This document shows positions 1-8,263 of a stretch of 64,000 nucleotides of DNA, in pieces (within the stretch, counting starts at the first letter, position 1; each line of letters opens with the position of its first letter). Origin of the DNA: Actinomycetospora callitridis (GTDB lineage Bacteria > Actinomycetota > Actinomycetes > Mycobacteriales > Pseudonocardiaceae); contig NZ_JAQZAK010000002.1 in NCBI RefSeq assembly GCF_028737265.1, forward strand, positions 124,001-188,000, written 5' to 3'. A program made the translations under genes and the position numbers. The notes beneath the pieces were generated by a model. That model worked only from the letters and a program-made list of their open reading frames with translations. It was not told the origin of the DNA and did not search any database.

Positions 1-111
1 GGCGGCAACCGCACCGTGCCGACGGTCGTCTACCCCGACGGCAGCGCGGCGACGAACCCCAGCTTCGCCGAGGTCAAGGAGACGCTGGCGCGCGTCGAGG
101 CCGCTTCCTGA
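1..111 (+). CDS. Mycoredoxin / glutaredoxin-like protein, C-terminal fragment
   Basis: Only the last 36 codons are inside the window; the gene begins to the left. The visible piece reads GNRTVPTVVYPDGS and ends with a helix and TGA. The cis-proline segment TVPTVVYPDGS is typical of the thioredoxin/glutaredoxin fold. The next gene is NudC, as at the M. tuberculosis locus Rv3198A-Rv3199c, so mycoredoxin-1 (a mycothiol-dependent reductase of mixed disulfides) is the likeliest identity. The CxxC active site is outside the window and cannot be checked. Confidence 0.65.
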   Translation, partial: GGNRTVPTVVYPDGSAATNPSFAEVKETLARVEAAS

Positions 112-127
112 GCGCCTGACCTGTCGG

Positions 128-250
128 AACGAACGCGCTGTTCGCTGCTTCTATGCGCACGAACGGCGCGTTCGTTGCGTCCGGGGTCCGGCACCCCGTG
201 GCGCGAACGGGAACTTTGCGCGCGTAGAAGCAGCGAACAGCGCGTTCGTT
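128..250. terminator. Family B hairpin repeat, copy 1 (convergent junction)
   Basis: A perfect 26-bp inverted repeat has arms at 128-153 and 225-250. Between them lies another copy of the core, CGAACGGCGCGTTCG at 160-174, which could pair instead with the left arm (one mismatch). It fills the gap between the plus-strand redoxin stop and the minus-strand nudC stop, the position expected for a bidirectional terminator. The same core recurs at 49518-49564 in another convergent junction. Confidence 0.6.
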
Positions 251-261
251 GCAACTACGAG

Positions 262-1353
262 TCAGCCGGCGGCGGCCCAGGCCTCGAGCATGGCGCGGGC
301 GATGGAGACGCCACCGGGCAGGATGAGCTCGCGCCCGGCGCCCGCCTCGAACGCCGTGCCGCCGACGCCCTGGGCGCCGCGAGGGGTCCCGTCCCGATGC
401 GACCACTCCCCCGCGTCCAGGGCCTCGCGGAGCTCGGCGCGGGTGACCCAGCGGGCGCCCTCGATCTCGCCCTCCTGCAGCCTGATCGGCTGGTCGGGGT
501 CGGCGACGGCGGAGAAGCCGATCATCAGCGAGCGCGGGAACGGCCACGGCTGCGAGCCGAGGTACGAGATCGTGTGGACGTCCACGCCGACCTCCTCGGC
601 GCACTCGCGGGCGACGCACGCCTCGAGCGACTCGCCGGCCTCGACGAAGCCCGCCAGCACCGAGTAGCGCCCGGTCGGCCAGATCGGCTGGCGCGCGAGC
701 AGCACGCGGGCCTGGTCGCCCGCCGTGCCGTCGTGCACCAGGCAGATCATCGACGGGTCGGTGCGCGGGTACTCCTCGTGCTGGTGCGCGGTGCACAGGC
801 GCACCCAGCCCGCCTTGATCGCGTACATCTCCGACCCGTCCCGGGCACAGAAGCGGCTGCGGTCGTGCCAGTTGAGCAGGGCCACCGCGGTGGTGAGCAG
901 GCCGGCGCCCCGCGCGTCGAGGTCGGCGCCCGAGGTGCGCAGGTCGGTCCAGTTCTCGTGGTCCGGGCCCCCGCCCGCGCGCGCCCACTGCTCGGCGGTC
1001 ATGAACCCCGAGCCCGCGTCGTTGGCGTGCGCCTCGGCCGGGTCGGGCACGCGGACGGCCCAGTACGCCGTCCCGTCCTCCTCGCCGAGCAGCACCGCGT
1101 CGTCGGGCGTCTCGTCGCCGAGGGTGCTGGTCGGCGCCATGAGCAGCGTCACGGCACCGCCCTCGCCCCGCTCGACCGGTGTCCGGCCGTGCGGGTCGAT
1201 GAGCACGACGCGGGCGTCGGGCCACAGCGCGCGGCTGTGCGCCGGGTCGACGCGCAGCTGCTCGCGGCGGTCGACCGTCGAGCGCGACAGCGACGGGTCC
1301 TCGTCGAGGTGGAAGACGGCGCGCAGGTCGGGCCCCGCGGTCCCTGACGTCAC
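262..1353 (-). CDS. nudC: NAD(+) diphosphatase NudC (Nudix)
   Basis: Predicted to hydrolyse NAD(H) to NMN(H) and AMP, or to remove NAD caps from RNA. The 363-aa protein has an N-terminal NudC-type domain, a zinc-ribbon-like region around residues 165-200, the Nudix box at about 235-257 (GFVEAGESLEACVARE followed by CAEEVGV) and the SQPWPFP signature at about 267-273 that specifies the NADH diphosphatase subfamily. The zinc ribbon is degenerate: C169-x2-D172 and C187-x2-H190 stand where two CxxC pairs are usual. Start is the GTG at 1353, overlapping the stop of the upstream M16 gene by four bases (GTGA), so translational coupling is likely. Confidence 0.9.
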   Translation of the reverse strand: MTSGTAGPDLRAVFHLDEDPSLSRSTVDRREQLRVDPAHSRALWPDARVVLIDPHGRTPVERGEGGAVTLLMAPTSTLGDETPDDAVLLGEEDGTAYWAVRVPDPAEAHANDAGSGFMTAEQWARAGGGPDHENWTDLRTSGADLDARGAGLLTTAVALLNWHDRSRFCARDGSEMYAIKAGWVRLCTAHQHEEYPRTDPSMICLVHDGTAGDQARVLLARQPIWPTGRYSVLAGFVEAGESLEACVARECAEEVGVDVHTISYLGSQPWPFPRSLMIGFSAVADPDQPIRLQEGEIEGARWVTRAELREALDAGEWSHRDGTPRGAQGVGGTAFEAGAGRELILPGGVSIARAMLEAWAAAG

Positions 1354-2723
1354 GGGATCTCCACTCCACCGAGGGCGCGCAGCCCGGGACCGGTCCGTGC
1401 GGCGTCGGCCACCACGACCCCGGTGAACCTCGTCGGCGCGAAGAACTCCGCCGCGGCCGCCGCGACCTCGTCGGTGGTGACGGCCTCGAGGCGCGCCGGG
1501 TGCTCGCGCACCCACGCCGACGACAGCCCGTGCGCGGCGAGCGCCGCGACCGTCGAGGCGTAGCCGGCCTGGGTCGTCATCGAGATCAGCAGCGAGCCCA
1601 CGAGGTAGCGCCGCGCCGACTCGACCTCGTCGTCGGTCGGCGGCACCACCGCGAGCCGGCCCAGCTCGTAGCGCGCCTCGAGCAGCGCCGGGGCGGTGAC
1701 CTCGGACGCGACGTCGGTCTCCACCGACAGCACCGCGCCGTGCGGATCGAGCTCGAGGCTCGACGACGCGTGGTAGGTGTAGCCCTTGTCCTCGCGCAGG
1801 TTCTCCACCAGGCGCGACGAGAAGTAGCCGCCGAGCGCCAGGTTCGCCAGCTGTAGCGCGGGATAGCGCGGGTCGGTCCGCCCGACCGCCGGCGCGGAGA
1901 GCCGCAGCTGCGACTGCACGGCGCCCGGCCGGTCGACGAGCAGCAGGTCGCGGGCCCGGAGCTCCGGCAGGGCCGGCAACGGGGCCGCCTGCCCGCCCGA
2001 CCAGCCCGCGAGCGCCTTGTCCACCCGCGCGACGGCGTCGGTCGGGTCGAGGTCGCCGACGAGCACGAGCACCGAGCCGCCGGGCAGCAGGGCCGAGGCC
2101 TGCAGCGACCGCACGGCGTCCGCGGTCACCGCGGTGACCTCCTCGGGCCGCGGCATCTCGCGCGTGACCGGGTGCGCGCCGTAGCGGCGTTCCTGCAGCG
2201 CGCGCCGGGCGATCACCGACGGCTGCGCGGACGCCAGCTCGATCCGCTCGACGAGCCGCTCCCGCTCGCGGGCGAGCTCGTCCTCGGGGTGGGTCGCCGC
2301 GAGCACGAGGTCGGCGAGCACGTCGAGCAGGGTGTCGAGGCCCTCGGCCAGCGCGTGCCCGGAGACCGACAGGCGCTCGGGGTCGACCGAGAACCCGATC
2401 TCGCCGCCGACGCCGGCCAGGTCGTCGTCGATGCCGACGCGGCTGCGCGACGAGGTGCCGGACAGGATCGTCGTCGCGAGGACCTCGGCGACCGCGGCAT
2501 GGGCCGAGTCGTCACGCTCGCTGGTGTCGGCGAACGGGACCCGCAGCCGCAGCTCCACCATCGGGACGTCGGGGCGGCGCACCGCGACGACGCGCAGGCC
2601 CGAGCCGAGGACGGTGTCGACCTCCTCGGGCGCGGGCACCGAGCGCTGCGGGCCCAGCGGGGGCAGGTCGCGGGGGCCCGTGGGGGTGCTGCCGATCTCC
2701 TCGGCGCTGCGGCGCCCGGTCAT
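1350..2723 (-). CDS. M16-family peptidase-like protein, apparently non-catalytic subunit
   Basis: A 457-aa pitrilysin/M16 fold protein. Where active members have HxxEH, it reads SAHAAVAEVLA, so the zinc site is missing. The C-terminal half keeps the SSRLVENLREDKGYTY segment that carries the conserved R/Y pair of M16 proteins. In bacteria, two-gene M16 systems often pair one zinc-binding and one zinc-less chain, and this gene directly follows the active partner with a 4-bp ATGA overlap. I infer that the two form a heterodimeric clamshell protease. No signal peptide is visible, so action is presumably cytoplasmic. Confidence 0.85.
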   Translation of the reverse strand: MTGRRSAEEIGSTPTGPRDLPPLGPQRSVPAPEEVDTVLGSGLRVVAVRRPDVPMVELRLRVPFADTSERDDSAHAAVAEVLATTILSGTSSRSRVGIDDDLAGVGGEIGFSVDPERLSVSGHALAEGLDTLLDVLADLVLAATHPEDELARERERLVERIELASAQPSVIARRALQERRYGAHPVTREMPRPEEVTAVTADAVRSLQASALLPGGSVLVLVGDLDPTDAVARVDKALAGWSGGQAAPLPALPELRARDLLLVDRPGAVQSQLRLSAPAVGRTDPRYPALQLANLALGGYFSSRLVENLREDKGYTYHASSSLELDPHGAVLSVETDVASEVTAPALLEARYELGRLAVVPPTDDEVESARRYLVGSLLISMTTQAGYASTVAALAAHGLSSAWVREHPARLEAVTTDEVAAAAAEFFAPTRFTGVVVADAARTGPGLRALGGVEIP

Positions 2724-4021
2724 GCCGCACCTCCCGGCGTGACGGTGAGGACGGCGCGCTGATCGGGTCGCAGGGACCCGGCGGCGGCCGCGACGGCCGA
2801 CGGCTCGACCGCGGCGATGAGGCCGGGCAGCTCGTCGGCGAGCTCGGCGCGGCCCTGGACCAGCTCGGCCGAACCGAGGGCGAGCATGCGGCTCATCAGG
2901 CGGTCGTGCTCCCGGTGCAGCGAGGAGGCCCAGCGGGCGGTGACCCGGCGCAGCTCGTCGGGGTCGGGACCCTCGGCGGCGAGGGTCGCGAGCTCGTCGT
3001 CGACCGCGCCGCTGATCCGCTGCGGGTCGACCGTGCCGGGGTGCACGGCGGTGATCGTGAACGTGTCGGGGTCGCGGGCGTCCAGCGGGGCGCCCATGAG
3101 CCCGCAGGAGGCGGAGACGTCGGTGACGAGCTCGTCGCCGTACACCAGGCGCTGGGTCAACCGCGCCGCCTCGCCGTCGGTGAGCAGGCTCGCCAGCACG
3201 GCGTGCGCGAGGTACCCGGGCAGGTCGGCCTGCGGGTCGGGCAGGCGGTACCCCAGGGCCAGGGCCGGCAGCGGGGCGTTCACGTCGACCACCGACTCCC
3301 GGCGCTCCCCGTCGGGCGGGGGCTCGGCGAAGCTCGGACGCGTCGGCACCGCACGGGCCGGGATGTCGCCGAAGTGCTTGTCGACGAGCGCCGCCGTCTC
3401 GTCCGGGTCGAGGTCCCCGACGAGGGTGAGCACCGCGTTGCCCGGCGCGTAGTAGGCGTCGAAGAACGCGGCGGCGTCGTCGAGGGAGGCCTGCTCGAGG
3501 TCGGTGAAGTCGCCGTACCCGTTGTGGGCGTTCGGGTAGGTGTCGTAGAGCACCGGCGGCAGCAGGATCCAGGGGAAGCCGCCGTAGGGCCGGTTGAGGA
3601 CGTTGAGGCGGATCTCCTCCTTGACCACGTCCACCTGGTTGCGCAGGTTCTCCTGCGTCAGGCGCGGGGCGCGCAGCCGGTCGGCCTCGAGGAACAGCGC
3701 CCGCTCCAGCGCCGCCGACGGCAGGACCTCGAAGTAGTTCGTGTAGTCCTGGTGCGTCGAGCCGTTGAAGACGCCGCCCGACGACTGCACGTGCCGGAAG
3801 TGGGCGAGCTTCTCCAGGCTCTCCGAGCCCTGGAACATCAGGTGCTCGAAGAGGTGGGCGAACCCGGTGCGGCCCTCGGGCTCGGAGCGGAAGCCGACGT
3901 CCACGTGGACGGCGACGCCCACGACGGGGGCGGCCGGGTCGGGCACCAGGAGCACGCGCAGCCCGTTGTCGAGCACACGTCGGTGCAGCCCCCGTGCGGG
4001 GGCGGTCACGCTGGAGGTCAC
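2720..4021 (-). CDS. M16-family zinc metallopeptidase, catalytic subunit
   Basis: A 433-aa M16 peptidase. The inverted zinc motif HxxEH is present as HLFEHLMFQGS near residue 58, and the distal glutamate lies in the helix with VVKEEIRLNVLNRPYGG. These features predict peptide hydrolysis inside a closed chamber. It is the first gene of a compact minus-strand run (this gene, the zinc-less M16 partner, nudC) linked by 4-bp overlaps. Start is GTG at 4021 (reading VTSSVTAPARGL); an ATG at 4023 lies in another frame and is followed at once by a stop. Substrate unknown. Confidence 0.88.
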   Translation of the reverse strand: MTSSVTAPARGLHRRVLDNGLRVLLVPDPAAPVVGVAVHVDVGFRSEPEGRTGFAHLFEHLMFQGSESLEKLAHFRHVQSSGGVFNGSTHQDYTNYFEVLPSAALERALFLEADRLRAPRLTQENLRNQVDVVKEEIRLNVLNRPYGGFPWILLPPVLYDTYPNAHNGYGDFTDLEQASLDDAAAFFDAYYAPGNAVLTLVGDLDPDETAALVDKHFGDIPARAVPTRPSFAEPPPDGERRESVVDVNAPLPALALGYRLPDPQADLPGYLAHAVLASLLTDGEAARLTQRLVYGDELVTDVSASCGLMGAPLDARDPDTFTITAVHPGTVDPQRISGAVDDELATLAAEGPDPDELRRVTARWASSLHREHDRLMSRMLALGSAELVQGRAELADELPGLIAAVEPSAVAAAAGSLRPDQRAVLTVTPGGAA

Positions 4022-4030
4022 ATGACCAAC

Positions 4031-4921
4031 CTAACGGCGGTGGGGACCGGCGGCCGGGCGACGTGACCCGCCGCCGGTCCCCCGGTCCGTGCTCCGGCTC
4101 CGCGGGCGACCCTCGCCGCTCGCGGTGACCCGGCGCGAGGTGCCCCCGCGGGGTGCCGGCACGCGACGTCCGGCGTCGAGCGCGGCGGGCCGTCCGGCCT
4201 TCGTCGAGCGGCCGGGACGCGACGCGGGGCGGTGCACGGTGCCCCGGTCGGCGGACCGGTCGACCGCTGGGCGGGGGGCGGCCGTGGTCGTGGTGGTCCG
4301 CGTCGGACGCGCCGGCGGAGCCGTCGTGCGGGCCGCGGGCCGGCGGGAGCGCTCGCGCACCACGGCGACGAGCAGGGCGGCCATCCCGAGCCCGGCGACG
4401 CCGGTGAGCAGGATCGCCAGGCGGCCCGTGAGCGGCGACTCGGCGGGCTCGGTCGCGGCGAGCGCCGCCGAGGACCCGGTGCCGAGCACGCGGGCCGGCG
4501 TGCCGGCCGCCGGCTCGGTGCCGACGAACGCCATGCGGACCGTCAGCTTCGAGCCGACCGGGGTGCCGCACCCGTCGAGCGGCATGAGCCGCCGCCCGCC
4601 GGGGCCCTCGACGGCGACGACGTCGCGCGGGTCGTCGGCGATGCAGGAGTTGCTGGTGATGACGACCGCCGGACCGACGGTCTCCACGGCGGCCGGGGTG
4701 GCCGGGACCCCGGCGGCACCGTCCTCCGCGCGGGCCCCGACCGGGTGCGCCGCGAGGATCAGCCACAGCGCGAGCGCGGCGCCCAGGGCGAGCGCGAGGA
4801 GCACGCCGAGCACCGCACCGCGCCGTTCCCGGCGCCCCGTGCTGCGCGGTGATCGACTCCCGCCCCGCACCAGGTGGGAACGATCCAGATGCGACCTCGC
4901 CGTGGTCCCCGTGAACGACAC
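4031..4921 (-). CDS. Hypothetical two-TM membrane protein
   Basis: Not recognised. The 296-aa product has a basic N-terminus, a hydrophobic segment at about residues 36-57 (VLGVLLALALGAALALWLIL), an apparently extracytoplasmic region of roughly 100 residues with two cysteines (NSCIADD and LDGCGTP) that could form a disulfide, a second hydrophobic segment around 168-190, and a long Arg/Pro/Thr-rich C-terminal tail that looks disordered. It ends 10 bases before the start of the M16 pair on the same strand. Long open frames on the opposite strand here are compositionally biased and lack domains. GTG start at 4921 is plausible but weakly supported. Confidence 0.6.
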   Translation of the reverse strand: MSFTGTTARSHLDRSHLVRGGSRSPRSTGRRERRGAVLGVLLALALGAALALWLILAAHPVGARAEDGAAGVPATPAAVETVGPAVVITSNSCIADDPRDVVAVEGPGGRRLMPLDGCGTPVGSKLTVRMAFVGTEPAAGTPARVLGTGSSAALAATEPAESPLTGRLAILLTGVAGLGMAALLVAVVRERSRRPAARTTAPPARPTRTTTTTAAPRPAVDRSADRGTVHRPASRPGRSTKAGRPAALDAGRRVPAPRGGTSRRVTASGEGRPRSRSTDRGTGGGSRRPAAGPHRR

Positions 4922-5203
4922 GAACGGGATTCAAACACCTCCGGCCGTCCCACGATCGAGGTATCCACGACGTCCACGATCCGGCGTCTGCTAGCGCGTT
5001 CCGGGCACGCGCAGCGGACCTTGAGTCGCCGTTCCCGGCAGATTCCGGCGCCTCGCGGCGCCGGAGAGCGACCGCCCGCCACCCCTCCTGCGCCGGGCGG
5101 GTGATCGCCCCCGTCGACCCGACACGCCGCCCGCGACCGTCACACCTTCGGTGGACGTCGTGGGCGCGCCCGCCCCGGGCACGGGTGGGCGCGCCACGAG
5201 CCC

Positions 5204-6172
5204 TCAGGCGAAGGCGTCCACCCCCGTCCGCTCGGCCGAGACGGCCCAGAGACGGGCCGCGGCCTCGGGGTCGACGGCGTAGTCGCGAACGCCGTGGGCG
5301 CCGGGTTCGGTGGCGAGCCCGGCGACCTCGCAGTCCTCGAGGTAGAGCCCGCCGCGTCTGGCGAGCTGGGGCGACGTCGCGGCCCAGACCTCGGTGGCCG
5401 CCCCGGCCTCGGGGGTCTTGAAGCCCGCGGCCGCCTCCGGGGTCGGGTCGCCGTCCTCGTCGAGCCAGCCGAGCGCGACCATCTCCGCGCGAGGCAGGTG
5501 GCGCTGCAGCGGCGTCAGGATCCCGCCGGGGTGCAGCGAGAAGGCGCGGACGCCACGGTCGGCCGCGAGCGCGTCGAGCTGCACGGCGAAGAGGACGTTG
5601 GCGGTCTTCGACTGCCCGTACGCCGCCCACTTGTCGTAGGGCTCGGCGCGCCAGTCGAGGTCGTCGAACCGCACCGGCGAGCGGTGGTGCCCGCGGGAGG
5701 ACACCGACACCAACCGGGCGTCGCGGCCGCGCTCGATCGCCGGCCACAGCCGGTTGACCAGCGCGAAATGGCCGAGGTGGTTGGTGGCGAACTGGGCCTC
5801 CCAGCCCGGCCCCACCCGGGTCTCCGGGGTCGCCATGATCCCGGCGTTGTCGATCATCATGTCGATCGCCCGGCCCGAGTCCAGGAAGTCGCGGGCGAAC
5901 GCGGCGACGCTGTCGAGGTCACCGAGGTCGAGGGTGGCGAGCTCGACCCCCTCGATCCCGTCGAGCGCCTCCTTCGCCGCGTCCGGGCGGCGGGCGGGGA
6001 TGACGACGTGGGCGCCGGCGGCGGTCAGGGCGCGGGTCGCCTCGAGGCCGAGTCCCGAGTAGCCGCCGGTGACGACCGCGAGGCGGCCGGTGAGGTCGAT
6101 GCCGTCCAGCACCTCGCGGGCCGTGGTCGCCGCGCCGAAGCCGGATCCGATCGGGGTCTGTGCCGTGGTCAT
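5204..6172 (-). CDS. Short-chain dehydrogenase/reductase
   Basis: A 322-aa NAD(P)-dependent oxidoreductase of the SDR superfamily. The nucleotide-binding motif TGGYSGLG lies near residues 35-42, followed by the structural motif DNAGIM and the catalytic YGQSK (Tyr-x3-Lys). It is longer than a classical 250-aa SDR and resembles the retinol-dehydrogenase/WW-oxidoreductase-like group; substrate unknown. It has a dedicated promoter with a 19-bp spacer carrying a dyad, as in MerR-controlled genes. Starts at ATG 6172. Confidence 0.88.
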   Translation of the reverse strand: MTTAQTPIGSGFGAATTAREVLDGIDLTGRLAVVTGGYSGLGLEATRALTAAGAHVVIPARRPDAAKEALDGIEGVELATLDLGDLDSVAAFARDFLDSGRAIDMMIDNAGIMATPETRVGPGWEAQFATNHLGHFALVNRLWPAIERGRDARLVSVSSRGHHRSPVRFDDLDWRAEPYDKWAAYGQSKTANVLFAVQLDALAADRGVRAFSLHPGGILTPLQRHLPRAEMVALGWLDEDGDPTPEAAAGFKTPEAGAATEVWAATSPQLARRGGLYLEDCEVAGLATEPGAHGVRDYAVDPEAAARLWAVSAERTGVDAFA

Positions 6173-6179
6173 GGGCTCG

Positions 6180-6210
6180 ACGCTAGGACTTCGAGTGCGC
6201 TTGAACGCAA
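6180..6210 (-). promoter_or_regulatory. MerR-type promoter and operator of the SDR gene
   Basis: On the minus strand, a -35-like TTGCGT (6205-6210) and a -10-like TAGCGT (6180-6185) are separated by 19 bp, longer than the usual 17. The spacer holds the near-palindrome TTCAAGCGCACTCGAA (6190-6205, 12 of 16 positions symmetric). MerR-family activators are known to bind such dyads inside over-long spacers. The -10 ends 7 bases before the ATG, so the transcript may be leaderless. No MerR gene lies in the window. Confidence 0.6.
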
Positions 6211-6212
6211 GC

Positions 6213-7616
6213 TCAGACCCCGCGCTCGCCCAGCAGCCGCCAGAGGTGGGCGGTGGCCTCGGCGCCCTTGAGCAGGAGCGGCAGGACCGCCCGCTCGTCG
6301 GGGGCGTGGATGCGGTCGGACGGCAGCATCACGCCGAGGAAGGCCAGCGGGGCCGCGAGCTCGGTGGACAGGAGCGCCTCGGGGCCGCTGCCGCCCTCGC
6401 GCGCGGGCAGGACCTCGGCGCCGAGCGCGGCGCCCATCGCCTCGCGGATCGCGGTGACGAGCACCGAGTCGACGTCGCAGACGAGCGGCTCGACGCCCGG
6501 GCCGGTCGCCGACACCTCGGCCTCGATCCCGGCGGGGGTGTGCGCCGCGACGAAGTCGCGGACGGCGGCGAGGACGCGCGCCGGGTCCTGGTCGGCGACC
6601 AGCCGGAACGTCAGCTTCGCCATCCCCGAGTGCGGCACGATCGTCTTGTGCCCGGGGCCGGCGTAGCCGCCGTGCAGGCCGTTGACCTCGGCGGTCGGGC
6701 GCGCCCAGAGCCGCTCGTAGGTGCTCCAGCCCGCCTCGCCCGAGGTCGCCCGCGCACCGGCCGCGGAGTCGGCCAGCCACGCGGACTCGTCGAAGGGCAG
6801 GGCGGCCCAGGCGTCGCGCTCGGTCTGGGTGGGCGGGCGCACGTCGTCGTAGAAGCCCGGCACCCGGACGCGCCCCCGGTCGTCGTGCAGCGCGGCGACG
6901 AGGCGTGCGAGCTCGGTGACCGGGTTCGGGACGGCCCCGCCGAACTGGCCCGAGTGCAGGTCGACCGACGCGCCGCGGAAGACGATCTCGGTGTCGACCA
7001 TCCCGCGCATGCCGGTGCAGACGGTCGGGGCGTCACGGCCGACCATGCCGGTGTCGGTGACGACGATCGCGTCGCAGGCCAGCGCGCCGCGGTGCGCCGC
7101 GAGCAGGGACGCGAGGTGCGCCGAGCCGGACTCCTCCTCGCCCTCGGCCAGGAACTTGAGGTGTACGGCGGGGCCGTCGGCACCCGTCGCGGCGAGGTGC
7201 GCGGCGAGGCCGAGCCGCACCATCGCCAGGTGCCCCTTGTCGTCGGAGGCACCACGCCCGCGCAGCTCCTCCCCCACCACCTCGGGCGCGAACGGCTCGA
7301 ACGACCAGCCGTCGGAGAGGTCCGCGGGCTGGACGTCGTGGTGGCCGTAGACGAGGACGGTGGGCACTGTCGGATCAGCCGGATCGGCGGCGGGCCACGA
7401 CGCGTACACCGCCGGCAGCGCGTCGGTGTCGTCCCACACCTCGACCTGCGGCCAGCCCTCGGCGCGCAGCCGCTCGGCGAGCCACGCCGCGGAGCGGGCC
7501 ACGTCGCCGTGGTGGCCGGGGTCGGCGGAGATCGACGGGATGCGCAGCCAGGTCTGCAGATCCTCGATGAACGCCTCGGCGCGGGCGGCCACCTCGCGGG
7601 CCTCGGTGCTGGTCAT
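6213..7616 (-). CDS. M20-family metallodipeptidase / deacylase
   Basis: A 467-aa M20 peptidase with the full set of di-zinc ligands: VYGHHDVQPA, GRGASDDKGH (bridging Asp), AEGEEESGS (catalytic and metal Glu), VVTDTG, and a final His in DRIHAPDERA. It is predicted to hydrolyse dipeptides or N-acyl amino acids in the cytoplasm; the specific substrate is not apparent. The ATG at 7616 is chosen because a TAGCGT -10-like box lies seven bases upstream and the family N-terminus begins here. The reading frame continues upstream without family similarity. Confidence 0.9.
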   Translation of the reverse strand: MTSTEAREVAARAEAFIEDLQTWLRIPSISADPGHHGDVARSAAWLAERLRAEGWPQVEVWDDTDALPAVYASWPAADPADPTVPTVLVYGHHDVQPADLSDGWSFEPFAPEVVGEELRGRGASDDKGHLAMVRLGLAAHLAATGADGPAVHLKFLAEGEEESGSAHLASLLAAHRGALACDAIVVTDTGMVGRDAPTVCTGMRGMVDTEIVFRGASVDLHSGQFGGAVPNPVTELARLVAALHDDRGRVRVPGFYDDVRPPTQTERDAWAALPFDESAWLADSAAGARATSGEAGWSTYERLWARPTAEVNGLHGGYAGPGHKTIVPHSGMAKLTFRLVADQDPARVLAAVRDFVAAHTPAGIEAEVSATGPGVEPLVCDVDSVLVTAIREAMGAALGAEVLPAREGGSGPEALLSTELAAPLAFLGVMLPSDRIHAPDERAVLPLLLKGAEATAHLWRLLGERGV

Positions 7617-7623
7617 GCGATCC

Positions 7624-7629
7624 ACGCTA
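7624..7629 (-). promoter_or_regulatory. -10 box of the M20 peptidase gene (leaderless type)
   Basis: TAGCGT on the minus strand ends seven bases before the ATG at 7616. The spacing places the transcription start on or next to the start codon. The same spacing recurs at several other genes in the window. Confidence 0.45.
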
Positions 7630-7728
7630 GCCACGCACGACACCGCCCGGCCGTCGCAGGGAGCGACGACCGGGCGGGGAGACCGCGTCGACGGGTCGAG
7701 CTCCGCTCCGCTTCGTCTCCCAAGGGAA

Positions 7729-8136
7729 TCAGCGCTCGAACACCCGGGAGATCTCGGCGCGGCGCACCCAGGCGACGACGCCGAGCAGGACACCGAGGAT
7801 CACCGGCGTGTACCAGAAGCCCTCGCTGAGGAAGAACAGCTGCGCGACCGTGGCGCCGACCATGAGCGCGACCAGGCAGGAGGCGGCGAGCCCGGCCAGG
7901 CGCGGGACGAGCAGCCCGATCCCGCCGGCGACCTCGAGCAGGCCGACGACGACCCGCAGCCACTGGCCCGTCCCGAGGTCCTCGAAGATCTGCACCGCGT
8001 AGGCCTCGCCGAAGAGCTTGGGCGCGCCCGACCCGGCGATGAACATCAGGCCGAGCAGGACCTGCAGCGTCCACAGCGCGATGGTGGCGGGACGGGAGCG
8101 GGTGCCGACGCCCGGGGCGGGAGCGGTGGTCGTCAT
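7729..8136 (-). CDS. DoxX-family membrane protein
   Basis: A 135-aa protein with four predicted membrane segments, starting at about residue 20 (ALWTLQVLLGLMFIAGSGAPK) and ending with a short basic tail. The first helix with the GxPKL element followed by a polar loop (GEAYAVQIFEDLG) is typical of the DoxX/SURF4-like family, whose biochemical role is poorly defined and variously linked to redox homeostasis. An SD sequence (GGAGG) sits about eight bases before the ATG. Divergent from the GGT-like gene across a short AT-richer promoter region. Confidence 0.85.
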   Translation of the reverse strand: MTTTAPAPGVGTRSRPATIALWTLQVLLGLMFIAGSGAPKLFGEAYAVQIFEDLGTGQWLRVVVGLLEVAGGIGLLVPRLAGLAASCLVALMVGATVAQLFFLSEGFWYTPVILGVLLGVVAWVRRAEISRVFER

Positions 8137-8169
8137 CGGGGGCCTCCTGGTGCCGTGTGCGATGGGAGA

Positions 8170-8198
8170 AGCCTGGCGCGGACCTACTCCTATGTCAA
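8170..8198 (-). promoter_or_regulatory. Sigma-70-like promoter of the DoxX gene
   Basis: On the minus strand a perfect -35 TTGACA (8193-8198) is followed after 17 bp by CAGGCT (8170-8175), about 30 bases before the ATG. This gap is the most AT-rich stretch nearby (TATGTCAATATC). The -10 match is modest. Confidence 0.45.
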
Positions 8199-8263
8199 TA
8201 TCTTCCCGTTGCTATCTCGTACTCCTCTTCCGTCGACGCCGTGGGATCGGCTTCGCTGACACG

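Noticed and set aside
4089..4994. A 301-codon plus-strand frame opposite the two-TM protein gene
   Set aside because: It lacks hydrophobic segments or motifs and is Arg/Ser/Pro biased; the minus-strand frame has two clear membrane helices.
1350..5747. A 1465-codon minus-strand frame extending far upstream of the second M16 gene
   Set aside because: Only the part from 2723 downward has M16 similarity; the rest is a shadow of other genes in another frame.
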